Source of the DNA: JAXHUH01 sp034211175
Lineage (GTDB): Bacteria; Actinomycetota; Acidimicrobiia; Acidimicrobiales; CAIXPF01
NCBI GenBank assembly: GCA_034211175.1
Contig: JAXHUH010000079.1
Location: forward strand, 1-11,054
Direction of reading: 5' to 3'
DNA length: 11,054 nt
This document shows, piece after piece, positions 1 through 5,657 of the stretch. The notes under the pieces were generated by a model. That model ran no database searches. It saw nothing but the letters and a program-made list of their open reading frames with translations, and was not told the origin of the DNA. The stretch's first letter is position 1, and each line of letters begins with the position of its first letter. A program made the translations under genes and the position numbers.

Positions 1-58
1 CTGCGGCGTGATCGGCCCCCGGCCGACGTACCTGTCGATTGGTCGGTGCTCCGTGCCT

Positions 59-86
59 GCGCCGCGGCGCAGCCGCGTCGCGGCGC
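59..86 (-). terminator. GC-rich hairpin just after the LAXTG-protein stop codon
   Basis: An 8-bp perfect inverted repeat (arms GCGCCGCG at 59-66 and CGCGGCGC at 79-86, 12-nt loop) begins directly after the TGA of the minus-strand gene. It has no following T-tract, so it may be a U-less actinobacterial terminator or simply a chance GC palindrome. Positions 1-58 beyond it hold nothing I can assign. Confidence 0.35.
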
Positions 87-1046
87 TCAGCCCTGGTGGC
101 GCAGCCGCCGGGCTCCGAACACCGCGAGGCCGCCGAGGGCGAGGAGACCGAGGCCGATCTGGGCGGTCGTGTCGCTCTCGGCGCCCGTGGCGGCCAGCGC
201 ACCGCTGTTGGTCACCTGGTTGCCACCGACCTGGGTGGGCACGCTCGGCGCCGGCGACGGGCTCTGGACCTGCTCACCGGTGCCGGCCGCGGTGGTCGGG
301 GTCGGCGCCACCGTCGTCGGCGGCGTCGTGGTGGTCGTGGTGTCCTCGACCTGGGCCGCCGACAGCTCGGCGCACTCGAGCGACGCCGCCGGCAGGTCCG
401 GGTTCTCCGCGCACGGCTCCCAGTTGCACGGCTCGATTCCGCCGTTCCAGGCGGAGACGAGCATGTTGAACTCCTGGCCGAAGCCGTAGAACGCGCCGTC
501 GGGGCCGACCACGTCGAGCTGGGGCCCGAGGTGGGCGTCGAGCTGGAAGCACGCGACCTCCTGCGACGGAGCGAGGCTCACGGAGAGCTCGAACGGCGCC
601 GCGCACGGGGTCATGCCCTCGCCCGGACCGCAGTAGGCGGAGTAGTGGCCGAACTGGTTGACCGACGGGTCGAACTGCGTCGCGCTGCTGATCTTGCCGC
701 TGAGCGAGACGCCGATCTCCTCACAGCCCGGAGCGAACGACTCCCAGGTCATGGTGAGGCGCTCGCCGCCGAGCAGGTTCAGCTGGCGCATGTCCTCGGT
801 CGGCTCGCCGCCGTCGACGCTGTACATCTCCCCGACGAGCGCCTCGGCGCCCTCGGTCGTGCACGACTCGGGGACGAGCCCGAGACCGAGCGGGTAGTTC
901 TCGTAGTCCTCGATCGGGTCCGGGGACGGGTCCGCCTCCGTCTGCGCCCCGGCGACCTGACCCCCGATGACGAGGAACAGCGCCATGACGCAGAGGCCGG
1001 CGACGACCGCCCGGGCTCCGCCTGCGCTCCGCTTGGTTGCCCGCAT
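87..1046 (-). CDS. Secreted LAXTG-type sortase-anchored surface protein, function unknown
   Basis: This is a 319-residue extracytoplasmic protein. The N-terminus is a signal peptide: basic residues 2-12, a hydrophobic core at about 13-29, and a likely cleavage after AGA (residue 34). The mature domain (about 35-232) has eight cysteines, which suggests four disulfides, and resembles no family I recognise. A Thr/Pro/Ser-rich stalk (about 233-283, starting with a run of Thr after VED) leads to a sorting signal: LAATG at 284-288, a hydrophobic stretch at about 296-312 and the basic tail RRLRHQG. LAXTG is the motif used by class E sortases of Actinomycetota, so covalent attachment to the cell wall is inferred. 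No sortase gene lies in the window. The start at 1046 is chosen because GAGGAG (1057-1062) sits 10 nt upstream; an in-frame upstream ATG at 1106 would add 20 Arg-rich residues before the signal peptide and precede the likely promoter. Confidence 0.85.
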   Translation of the reverse strand: MRATKRSAGGARAVVAGLCVMALFLVIGGQVAGAQTEADPSPDPIEDYENYPLGLGLVPESCTTEGAEALVGEMYSVDGGEPTEDMRQLNLLGGERLTMTWESFAPGCEEIGVSLSGKISSATQFDPSVNQFGHYSAYCGPGEGMTPCAAPFELSVSLAPSQEVACFQLDAHLGPQLDVVGPDGAFYGFGQEFNMLVSAWNGGIEPCNWEPCAENPDLPAASLECAELSAAQVEDTTTTTTPPTTVAPTPTTAAGTGEQVQSPSPAPSVPTQVGGNQVTNSGALAATGAESDTTAQIGLGLLALGGLAVFGARRLRHQG

Positions 1047-1083
1047 GGAAGAACATCTCCTCGCCGAAAGGGTCGCGCGCCGC

Positions 1084-1089
1084 AAGCTA
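1084..1089 (-). promoter_or_regulatory. Candidate -10 element for the LAXTG-protein gene
   Basis: On the minus strand TAGCTT fits the actinobacterial TAnnnT -10 pattern and would place transcription start near 1077, giving a leader of about 30 nt that contains the GAGGAG ribosome site. The region behind it (about 1100-1145) is less GC-rich than its surroundings, as promoters often are. No convincing -35 was found. Confidence 0.4.
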
Positions 1090-1145
1090 GCCCAGCCTGC
1101 CCGCACGAGTGAGCATCACACCACGTACCAACACCATTCGAGCAC

Positions 1146-1163
1146 GACCGGCGCGAGCCGGCC
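1146..1163 (-). terminator. Short hairpin downstream of galU
   Basis: The arms gaccggc (1146-1152) and gccggcc (1157-1163) pair over 7 bp, with one G-U in the minus-strand RNA, around a 4-nt loop, 7 nt after the galU stop. There is no T-tract. It lies between galU and the promoter proposed for the next gene, which supports a terminator role. Confidence 0.35.
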
Positions 1164-1170
1164 GCGCCCG

Positions 1171-2064
1171 TCAACCGGTCAGGCCCTCGCGCTTGGCGAG
1201 GTCGGAGAGGAACGCGCGGAACGTCGACCCGAGCTCGGGGTCGACGAGCGCGAGCTCGACCACGGCGCGCAGGTAGTCCTGCTTCATGCCCGTGTCGTAG
1301 CGGCCCTCGGTGAACACGTAGCCAAAGAGGCCCTCGCCCGTCGCGAGCGTGGCCATGGCATCCGTGACCTGGATCTCGCCGCCGACACCGGGCGTCGCTC
1401 CCTCGAGCTCCCGGAACAGCGACGGGCTGAACACGTACCGGCCCATCACCGCCAGGTTCGACGGGGCCTCCTCGGCCGCCGGCTTCTCCACCAGGTGGGA
1501 GATCTTCACGACCGAGCCGTCGCCCGACGCCTCGGCCTCGGTCGACGCGCAGCCGTAGGAGGAGATCTCGCTCATCGGCACCTGCCGGAGCGCGACCACC
1601 GAGGCCTCGTTCTCCTCGTAGGCCGAGATCATGCCGGACAGGACCTTGGCGTCGTCCACCATCAGGTCGTCGGGCAGGAGCACGGCGAACGGCTCGTCGC
1701 CGACGTGGTTGGCGGCCATGCCGATCGCGTGCCCGAGACCGAGCGGCTCACCCTGGCGGATGAAGTGGAAGCGGGCCAGGTCGCCGATCGCCTTGACCTG
1801 CTCGAGCGCCGCCGTCTTGCCCTTCGCCTCGAGCCGGTGCTCCAGCTCGAACGCCCGGTCGAAGTGGTCCTCCACGAGCTTCTTGTGCGGGCTCGTGATG
1901 ATCAGGATGTCCTCGATGCCGGCGGCGACCGCCTCCTCGACGACGTACTGGATCGCCGGCTTGTCGACGACCGGCAGCATCTCCTTCGGCGCGACCTTGG
2001 TCATCGGCAGGAACCGCGTCCCCAGCCCCGCCGCAGGGATGACCGCCTTGCGAACCTTCACCAT
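1171..2064 (-). CDS. galU: UTP--glucose-1-phosphate uridylyltransferase
   Basis: This cytoplasmic nucleotidyltransferase makes UDP-glucose from UTP and glucose-1-phosphate, the activated glucose used for wall polysaccharides, glycolipids and trehalose. At 297 residues it has the usual bacterial GalU length. The nucleotide-binding signature is intact at residues 13-31, reading GLGTRFLP, then MTK, then APKEMLP. PDDL in the middle of the chain, VEKP before the sugar-binding half, and the late DTGMK segment (family D-G-K region) also fit. The ATG is followed directly by the conserved beta-strand KAVIPAAG, so little room exists for another start; GGGAG lies about 12 nt upstream, a weak ribosome site. 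plsY ends 94 nt upstream on the same strand, so the two may be cotranscribed, although the gap allows a separate promoter. The assignment is secure. Confidence 0.96.
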   Translation of the reverse strand: MVKVRKAVIPAAGLGTRFLPMTKVAPKEMLPVVDKPAIQYVVEEAVAAGIEDILIITSPHKKLVEDHFDRAFELEHRLEAKGKTAALEQVKAIGDLARFHFIRQGEPLGLGHAIGMAANHVGDEPFAVLLPDDLMVDDAKVLSGMISAYEENEASVVALRQVPMSEISSYGCASTEAEASGDGSVVKISHLVEKPAAEEAPSNLAVMGRYVFSPSLFRELEGATPGVGGEIQVTDAMATLATGEGLFGYVFTEGRYDTGMKQDYLRAVVELALVDPELGSTFRAFLSDLAKREGLTG

Positions 2065-2158
2065 CGTGCGTCTCGACTCCCCATGTTGACCGGCGTGCTT
2101 CCCGACCCGACCGACCGCCTCCGGTCCGGCGTCCTGCCCGATCGCTCGCTGGCGAAAC

Positions 2159-2746
2159 CTAACCCGGGAGCCGGTGCTCGACCCGCCGCAGCAGTCGGCT
2201 GACGTTTGCCCGGTGTCGGGTGATCACAAGGATGGCGAGCGCCGCCGCGAATGCCACCTCAGTCATCGAGGTCGTCACGACACCGACACCCGCCACGACC
2301 ACGACACACGCCACCAGGGACCCGATCGCCGCGACCCTGGTGAGGCGGGCCACGACCCCGAACGTGACGGCCGCCGCGAGGCCGACGAGCGGCCACAGGA
2401 CCAGGGCCATGCCGGCCGAGGTCGCGACGCCCTTGCCGCCCCGGCCGGGGCGCGTCACGGGCAGGATGTGGCCGACGACGGCGGCGAGGCCACAGGACAG
2501 GCCGAGCACCCGCCCGTCGAGCGCGAGGCCGAGCCCCGCGGCCGCAGCGCCCTTGGCGACATCGACGAGGGCGACGACGAGCCCGGCGCGGCGCCCGGCG
2601 AGGCGGTAGACGTTCGACGCACCGGGGTTGCCCGAACCGGCGCTGGTCGGGTCCAGGCCCCGGGCGCGGCCCACGACGAGCGCGGTCGGGAAGGTGCCGA
2701 GGAGATAGCACGATGCGACCACGGCGGCCGCCACGATGATGTGCAC
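2159..2746 (-). CDS. plsY: Acyl-phosphate:glycerol-3-phosphate acyltransferase PlsY
   Basis: This integral membrane enzyme transfers the acyl group from acyl-phosphate to glycerol-3-phosphate, giving lysophosphatidic acid, the first step of phospholipid synthesis with PlsX. All three family motifs are present in the 195-residue chain: SGNPGASN at 38-45, GH at 92-93 followed by GGKGVAT at 103-109, and a C-terminal HRANVSRLLRRVE segment. Hydrophobic segments between them fit a five-helix membrane protein. I chose the GTG at 2746 because it gives the usual PlsY N-terminus, a hydrophobic helix running straight into YLLGTFP. A longer reading from GTG 2812 would add 22 Arg-rich residues and begin inside the CIRCE operator. 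The ribosome site is poor (GAG abutting the GTG), so the start is less certain than the identity. It is divergent from the zinc-ribbon gene. Confidence 0.93.
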   Translation of the reverse strand: MHIIVAAAVVASCYLLGTFPTALVVGRARGLDPTSAGSGNPGASNVYRLAGRRAGLVVALVDVAKGAAAAGLGLALDGRVLGLSCGLAAVVGHILPVTRPGRGGKGVATSAGMALVLWPLVGLAAAVTFGVVARLTRVAAIGSLVACVVVVAGVGVVTTSMTEVAFAAALAILVITRHRANVSRLLRRVEHRLPG

Positions 2747-2776
2747 CTCGCAAGGGTGCCGCCGACGGCCCCGCAC

Positions 2777-2806
2777 GTGCCAACCTGTCCGCGGTCGATG
2801 TAACCT
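2777..2806 (+). promoter_or_regulatory. Candidate promoter of the zinc-ribbon gene, abutting CIRCE
   Basis: GTGCCA (2777-2782, four of six matches to TTGACA) and TAACCT (2801-2806, TAnnnT) are 18 nt apart. Transcription would start near 2813, inside the CIRCE element, which is the usual arrangement for HrcA repression. Confidence 0.45.
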
Positions 2807-2832
2807 TGGCACTCGACGAGATCGAGTGCTAA
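2806..2832. promoter_or_regulatory. CIRCE element (HrcA operator)
   Basis: The arms TTGGCACTC (2806-2814) and GAGTGCTAA (2824-2832) are separated by exactly 9 nt. The CIRCE consensus is TTAGCACTC-N9-GAGTGCTAA, so 17 of 18 arm positions match, the only difference being G for A at the third base. HrcA binds CIRCE and represses heat-shock genes such as groESL until stress. Here it sits 49 bp ahead of the zinc-ribbon start and 60 bp from the divergent plsY start. It overlaps the expected transcription start of the zinc-ribbon gene, which is the likelier target. hrcA itself is not in the window. Confidence 0.9.
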
Positions 2833-2880
2833 CGCCCGGCTCCGACCGAGCCCGGTGAGCCAGTCGAAGGAGACCCCTGG

Positions 2881-3273
2881 ATGCCCACCTACGAGTACCG
2901 CTGCAAGGAGTGCGGCGAGCCGTTCGAGCTGTGGCGGTCCTTCGAGGACGACAGCGAGCCCGAGTGCCCCTCGTGCGGTTCGACCACCGTCGGCCGCCGC
3001 TTCGGCTCCGTCGGGATCAGCTTCAAGGGCTCCGGCTTCTACAAGACCGACAGCCGCAGCTCGTCGGGTGGCTCGTCCGGAGGGTCCTCCTCGTCCGGCT
3101 CGTCCTCGAGCAGTGACTCGTCGAGCAGCGACTCGTCCTCGAAGGACAGCTCGTCGAAGGACTCGTCCGGTTCGACGGACTCGTCGTCGAGCACGAAGAG
3201 CGACAGCTCCACGAAGAGCGACAGCTCGTCGGGTTCGAAGAGCGACAGCTCCACGAAGAGCTCCGCCGCCTGA
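2881..3273 (+). CDS. FmdB-family zinc-ribbon protein with serine-rich tail, Ruc (Rv0991c)-like
   Basis: The N-terminal FmdB-type zinc ribbon (residues 1-41, beginning MPTYEYRC) has four metal-binding cysteines in two CxxC knuckles, C8/C11 and C29/C32. A short conserved linker (about 42-57, GISFKGSGFYKTDSR) follows, then a low-complexity tail (about 58-130) almost wholly of Ser with Gly, Asp and Lys, which must be disordered. A strong ribosome site, AAGGAGA (2867-2873), sits 7 nt before the ATG. The closest described protein I know is M. tuberculosis Rv0991c, a serine-rich FmdB protein shown to be a redox-regulated chaperone (Ruc): oxidation of the zinc cysteines turns on binding of unfolded proteins, and the gene belongs to the HrcA regulon. 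The CIRCE element upstream and galU close by both fit that. Zinc-ribbon assignment is certain; the chaperone role is inferred from architecture and regulation. Confidence 0.9.
   Translation: MPTYEYRCKECGEPFELWRSFEDDSEPECPSCGSTTVGRRFGSVGISFKGSGFYKTDSRSSSGGSSGGSSSSGSSSSSDSSSSDSSSKDSSSKDSSGSTDSSSSTKSDSSTKSDSSSGSKSDSSTKSSAA
3194..3251 (+). repeat. In-gene 16-bp repeats coding the Ser/Lys/Asp tail
   Basis: The 16-mer cgaagagcgacagctc occurs three times, at 3194-3209, 3212-3227 and 3236-3251; the first two copies have an 18-nt period. Each codes KSDSS preceded by Thr or Ser. Such repeats probably let the disordered tail change length by replication slippage. Confidence 0.75.
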
Positions 3274-3277
3274 CCGC

Positions 3278-3300
3278 GGCGCCGGCCACCGGCCGGCGCC
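3278..3300 (+). terminator. Perfect 10-bp stem-loop after the zinc-ribbon gene
   Basis: GGCGCCGGCC (3278-3287) and GGCCGGCGCC (3291-3300) pair perfectly around a 3-nt loop, 4 nt after the TGA. No T-tract follows. Its position between this gene and the promoter proposed for the next one favours a terminator that would insulate the two. Confidence 0.55.
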
Positions 3301-3315
3301 ACCACGGCGAGCAAC

Positions 3316-3321
3316 TAAGTT
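3316..3321 (+). promoter_or_regulatory. -10 element for a leaderless mtnP transcript
   Basis: TAAGTT (TAnnnT) ends 6 nt before the ATG at 3328, and there is no ribosome site in the gap. The first transcribed base would be at or next to the A of the start codon, as in leaderless actinobacterial mRNAs. Confidence 0.5.
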
Positions 3322-3327
3322 CCCGCC

Positions 3328-4089
3328 ATGGTCGAACCACGCGCCACCGTCGGGGTGTTCGGCGGCTCGGGCTTCTACTCGTTCCTCGAGGACGTCACCG
3401 AGGTCGAGGTCGAGACGCCGTACGGCCCGCCCGCCGCGGCCGTGACCATCGGGGAGGTGGCCCGGCGGAACGTCGCGTTCCTGCCCCGCCACGGGCGCCG
3501 CCACGAGTACCCGCCGCATCGCATCCCGTTCCGGGCCAACCTGTGGGCGATGCGCGAGCTCGGGGTGCGCCACCTGCTCGCGCCGTGTGCGTCCGGGTCG
3601 CTCCAGCCCCACATCGCCCCCGGGCACTTCGTGGTGTGCGACCAGCTCATCGACCGCACGTGGGGCCGCGAGGGCACGTTCCACGACGGCCCCACCGTCG
3701 AGCACCTGGCCTTCGCCGACCCCTACGACCCGGCGCTGCGCGCCCTCGTCGTCGAGGTGGCCCGCGCCGACGGGATCGAGGTCCACGACGGCGGCACCGT
3801 CGTCGTCATCCAGGGGCCCCGGTTCTCGACCCGGGCCGAGTCCCGCTTCTACCGGACGATGGGCTGCGACGTCATCAACATGACCCAGGCGCCCGAGGCC
3901 GCCCTCGCCGCCGAGCTCGCCATCCCCTACGTCGCCATCGCCCTGGTCACCGACTACGACACCGGCGTCGAGGGTGACGACGGCGTCGAGCCCGTCACCC
4001 AGGAGGCGGTGTTCACGTTCTTCGAGCAGAACGTCGAACGGGTCCGCGAGCTGCTCGTGCGGGTCATCGGCCACCTCCCCACCGCCTGA
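3328..4089 (+). CDS. mtnP: S-methyl-5'-thioadenosine phosphorylase (MTAP/PNP family)
   Basis: This cytoplasmic enzyme splits 5'-methylthioadenosine, the by-product of polyamine synthesis, with phosphate into adenine and methylthioribose-1-phosphate. The 253-residue chain is full length for the hexameric/trimeric PNP-MTAP family. Visible motifs in order are GGSGFY (12-17, phosphate loop), PRHGRRHEYPPH (53-64), ASGSLQPHIAPG (88-99), GPRFSTRAES (163-172), DVINMTQAPEA (181-191) and TDYD (208-211). The two aspartates of the last motif distinguish 6-aminopurine users (MTAP) from guanosine/inosine PNPs, which carry Asn there. A related methylthioinosine phosphorylase cannot be excluded by eye. No other methionine-salvage gene is adjacent, so the methylthioribose-1-phosphate may be processed elsewhere. 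The start is set by the conserved N-terminus and the -10 element 6 nt upstream. Confidence 0.9.
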   Translation: MVEPRATVGVFGGSGFYSFLEDVTEVEVETPYGPPAAAVTIGEVARRNVAFLPRHGRRHEYPPHRIPFRANLWAMRELGVRHLLAPCASGSLQPHIAPGHFVVCDQLIDRTWGREGTFHDGPTVEHLAFADPYDPALRALVVEVARADGIEVHDGGTVVVIQGPRFSTRAESRFYRTMGCDVINMTQAPEAALAAELAIPYVAIALVTDYDTGVEGDDGVEPVTQEAVFTFFEQNVERVRELLVRVIGHLPTA

Positions 4090-4176
4090 CCGCCCCGACC
4101 CCGCTGCCCGGCGATCCCGCTACCCGACGACCGGCACCGGGACCCACGGCCCACGGCCGTTCGTTCGGCCCGCCGG

Positions 4177-4182
4177 TAGCGT
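4177..4182 (+). promoter_or_regulatory. Candidate -10 element for the SAF-domain gene
   Basis: TAGCGT (TAnnnT) would start transcription near 4189, giving a leader of about 38 nt with GAGG (4217-4220) placed 6 nt before the ATG. No -35 is evident. The 137-bp gap from mtnP makes a separate promoter reasonable. Confidence 0.3.
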
Positions 4183-4226
4183 CGGGCGCCGCTTCCCCCG
4201 CGCGTCGCCTCGCTCCGAGGTCGTCG

Positions 4227-4850
4227 ATGATCCACGTGCCCCGGCCGCGGCTGCGGCTCCGCCACCGGCCGATCCTCTACTGGTCGCTCACCGCCGCGCT
4301 CGCGCTGACGACGGCGTGGGCCGTGGCCCGGGCGGAGACCCGGGCCCGGGCCGCCGAGGCGCGCTGGGAGCTGCGCACGCTCCCGGTCGCGGCCGTCGAC
4401 CTCGCCGCCGGCGTGACGATCGGGCCCGACGACGTGCGGACGGCCGACCTGCCCGCCCTCGTCGTGCCGGCGGGTTCCGTCCCCGCCGCCGAGATGGTCG
4501 GCCGGTCGGTGCGGACCGACATCGCCGCCGGCGAGGTGCTGATCGAGTCCCGGCTGGCACCCACCGGGGTCAGCGGCCCCGCGGCGCTGCTCGCGGCCGA
4601 CGAGGTCGGCGTGAGCGTGGCCCGCACCGTCACCACCCCGCCCCTGGCCGAGGGCGACCGGGTCGACGTCGTCGTCGGGCGGGACCCGTTCGGCGCAGGG
4701 CTCACCGAGGTGTCGGTGGCCGTGCACGGGGCGGTGGTCCTCGTCGTGGCCGACGACGCGGTCACGCTCGCGGTGCCCGCACGGGACGCGCCGGCCGTGG
4801 TCGGTGCCACCCGCGACGGGTTCGCCGAGCTCGTGCTCAGCGCGGGCTGA
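4227..4850 (+). CDS. Membrane-anchored SAF-domain protein (CpaB/RcpC-like)
   Basis: The protein has 207 residues. Residues 1-14 are basic, 15-34 (from PILYWSLTAALAL) form one membrane helix with the positive side in the cytoplasm, and the rest should lie outside the membrane. An SAF domain spans about 51-112: it opens with VAAVDLAAGVTIGPDDVRT, passes PAAEMVGRSV and closes with DIAAGEVLIESRL. This is the fold of CpaB/RcpC (Flp pilus assembly) and FlgA. A second beta-rich part (about 125-205) resembles the region after SAF in CpaB-like proteins. No pilus gene (secretin, TadA ATPase, pilin) is nearby, so a pilus role is not supported. To my recollection, lone SAF proteins of this kind sit near FmdB and MTAP genes in other Actinomycetota too. 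Ribosome site GAGG at 4217-4220 supports the start. Function remains unknown. Confidence 0.82.
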   Translation: MIHVPRPRLRLRHRPILYWSLTAALALTTAWAVARAETRARAAEARWELRTLPVAAVDLAAGVTIGPDDVRTADLPALVVPAGSVPAAEMVGRSVRTDIAAGEVLIESRLAPTGVSGPAALLAADEVGVSVARTVTTPPLAEGDRVDVVVGRDPFGAGLTEVSVAVHGAVVLVVADDAVTLAVPARDAPAVVGATRDGFAELVLSAG

Positions 4851-4871
4851 GCGGGACCGGCGCCCGCCCGA

Positions 4872-4910
4872 CCGGCCCGCCGGCCGACCACCCGGGCGGC
4901 CGGCGGCCGG
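4872..4910. terminator. Bidirectional hairpin between convergent genes
   Basis: A long GC-rich inverted repeat (arms 4872-4886 and 4897-4910, 14 pairs with one bulged base, 10-nt loop) fills most of the 63-bp gap between the SAF gene and the PHP gene, which end facing each other. No T-tracts flank it. Its position serves both transcripts. Confidence 0.55.
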
Positions 4911-4913
4911 GGC

Positions 4914-5657
4914 TCAGATCGTCTTGACCGAGGGGACGATCCGGGGCCGCCAGCGGCGGGGCTCGTCGAAGTGGTGGCCCACCACGCGGGAGCGGTGCAG
5001 CGCCGCCAGGAACGACGGGCCGTCGTCGAAGTCGTCGATCTCGGCGTACACCGCGCCGAGCGCCTCGGGCACGTGGGCGTCGCTGCCGCCGCCCGGCGCC
5101 AGGCCGTGGTCGGCCGCGTACTCGGCGGCCCGCCGGTTCAGGTGCTCGAGCGACGTCTTCCCGTTGCGGACCTCGATGGCGTCGACCAGGCCCCGACCGA
5201 CCAGGTCGTCGAGGACCTCGGCGTTGATGCACGAGCGCATCGGGTCGAACGGGTGGGGGATGTAGACGATCCCGCCCTGGGCCCGGATCGCCTCACACAC
5301 CGCGATCGGCTGGAGCCCGATCGGGATGCGCTCGGTGAGGAACAGCCCGATGATCTCGCCGGCGTGGGTCTTGACCTCCTCGCCGATCACCACGCGGCAG
5401 TCGAGCTCGTCGGCGAGGCGCACCGCGCCGGCGATGGCGTTGTGGTCGGTGATGCACAGCACGTCGAGCGCGCTGGCCGCGACCGCCTCCGCCACCTCCT
5501 CCGGCGTGGTCGTCGAGTCGCCCGACCACATCGTGTGGGTGTGGAGGTCGACGCGGACCGTGCCCTCGGGGCGGTCCTCGGCGAGGTGGGGATGGCGCTC
5601 GATCGCCTCGGCGCTCGGCACGGGTCGCCCGGTCGTCACGGTCAGCTCAGCTCCCAC
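4914..5657 (-). CDS. PHP-domain metal-dependent phosphoesterase
   Basis: This 247-residue protein belongs to the PHP (polymerase and histidinol phosphatase) superfamily, whose active site binds two or three metal ions. Every PHP motif is present: DLHTHT (37-42), TDHN (70-73), GEE (92-94), IPHPFD (133-138), EVRN (162-165) and GSDAH (191-195). Stand-alone proteins of this subgroup hydrolyse small phosphoesters such as 3',5'-nucleoside bisphosphates or the ends of oligonucleotides; I cannot tell the substrate from sequence. The first reading-frame start, GTG 5657, overlaps the pmbA stop by 11 nt. A GTG at 5639, seven codons' width later with GGGAG upstream, is an equally good choice and loses only six non-conserved residues. 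Either way the gene is probably translated by coupling to pmbA and is the last gene of the tldD operon. Confidence 0.9.
   Translation of the reverse strand: MGAELTVTTGRPVPSAEAIERHPHLAEDRPEGTVRVDLHTHTMWSGDSTTTPEEVAEAVAASALDVLCITDHNAIAGAVRLADELDCRVVIGEEVKTHAGEIIGLFLTERIPIGLQPIAVCEAIRAQGGIVYIPHPFDPMRSCINAEVLDDLVGRGLVDAIEVRNGKTSLEHLNRRAAEYAADHGLAPGGGSDAHVPEALGAVYAEIDDFDDGPSFLAALHRSRVVGHHFDEPRRWRPRIVPSVKTI

Noticed and set aside
967..2202. Plus-strand frame of about 410 codons opposite galU
   Set aside because: It is antisense to galU and rich in Arg, His, Leu and Asp without motifs; a GC-driven shadow.
2747..2812. Longer PlsY start at GTG 2812
   Set aside because: It would begin inside the CIRCE element and add 22 Arg-rich residues before the usual PlsY N-terminal helix.
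3039..3314. Minus-strand acidic Leu/Glu/Asp/Ser-rich frame opposite the serine-rich tail
   Set aside because: Its composition is simply the complement of the Ser/Gly/Asp repeat codons, and it has no ribosome site.
2455..4074. Minus-strand open frame of over 500 codons running across plsY, the zinc-ribbon gene and mtnP
   Set aside because: Its Arg/Gly/Ala-rich translation has no motif, it starts inside mtnP antisense and overlaps three well-supported genes; long antisense frames are expected at this GC content.
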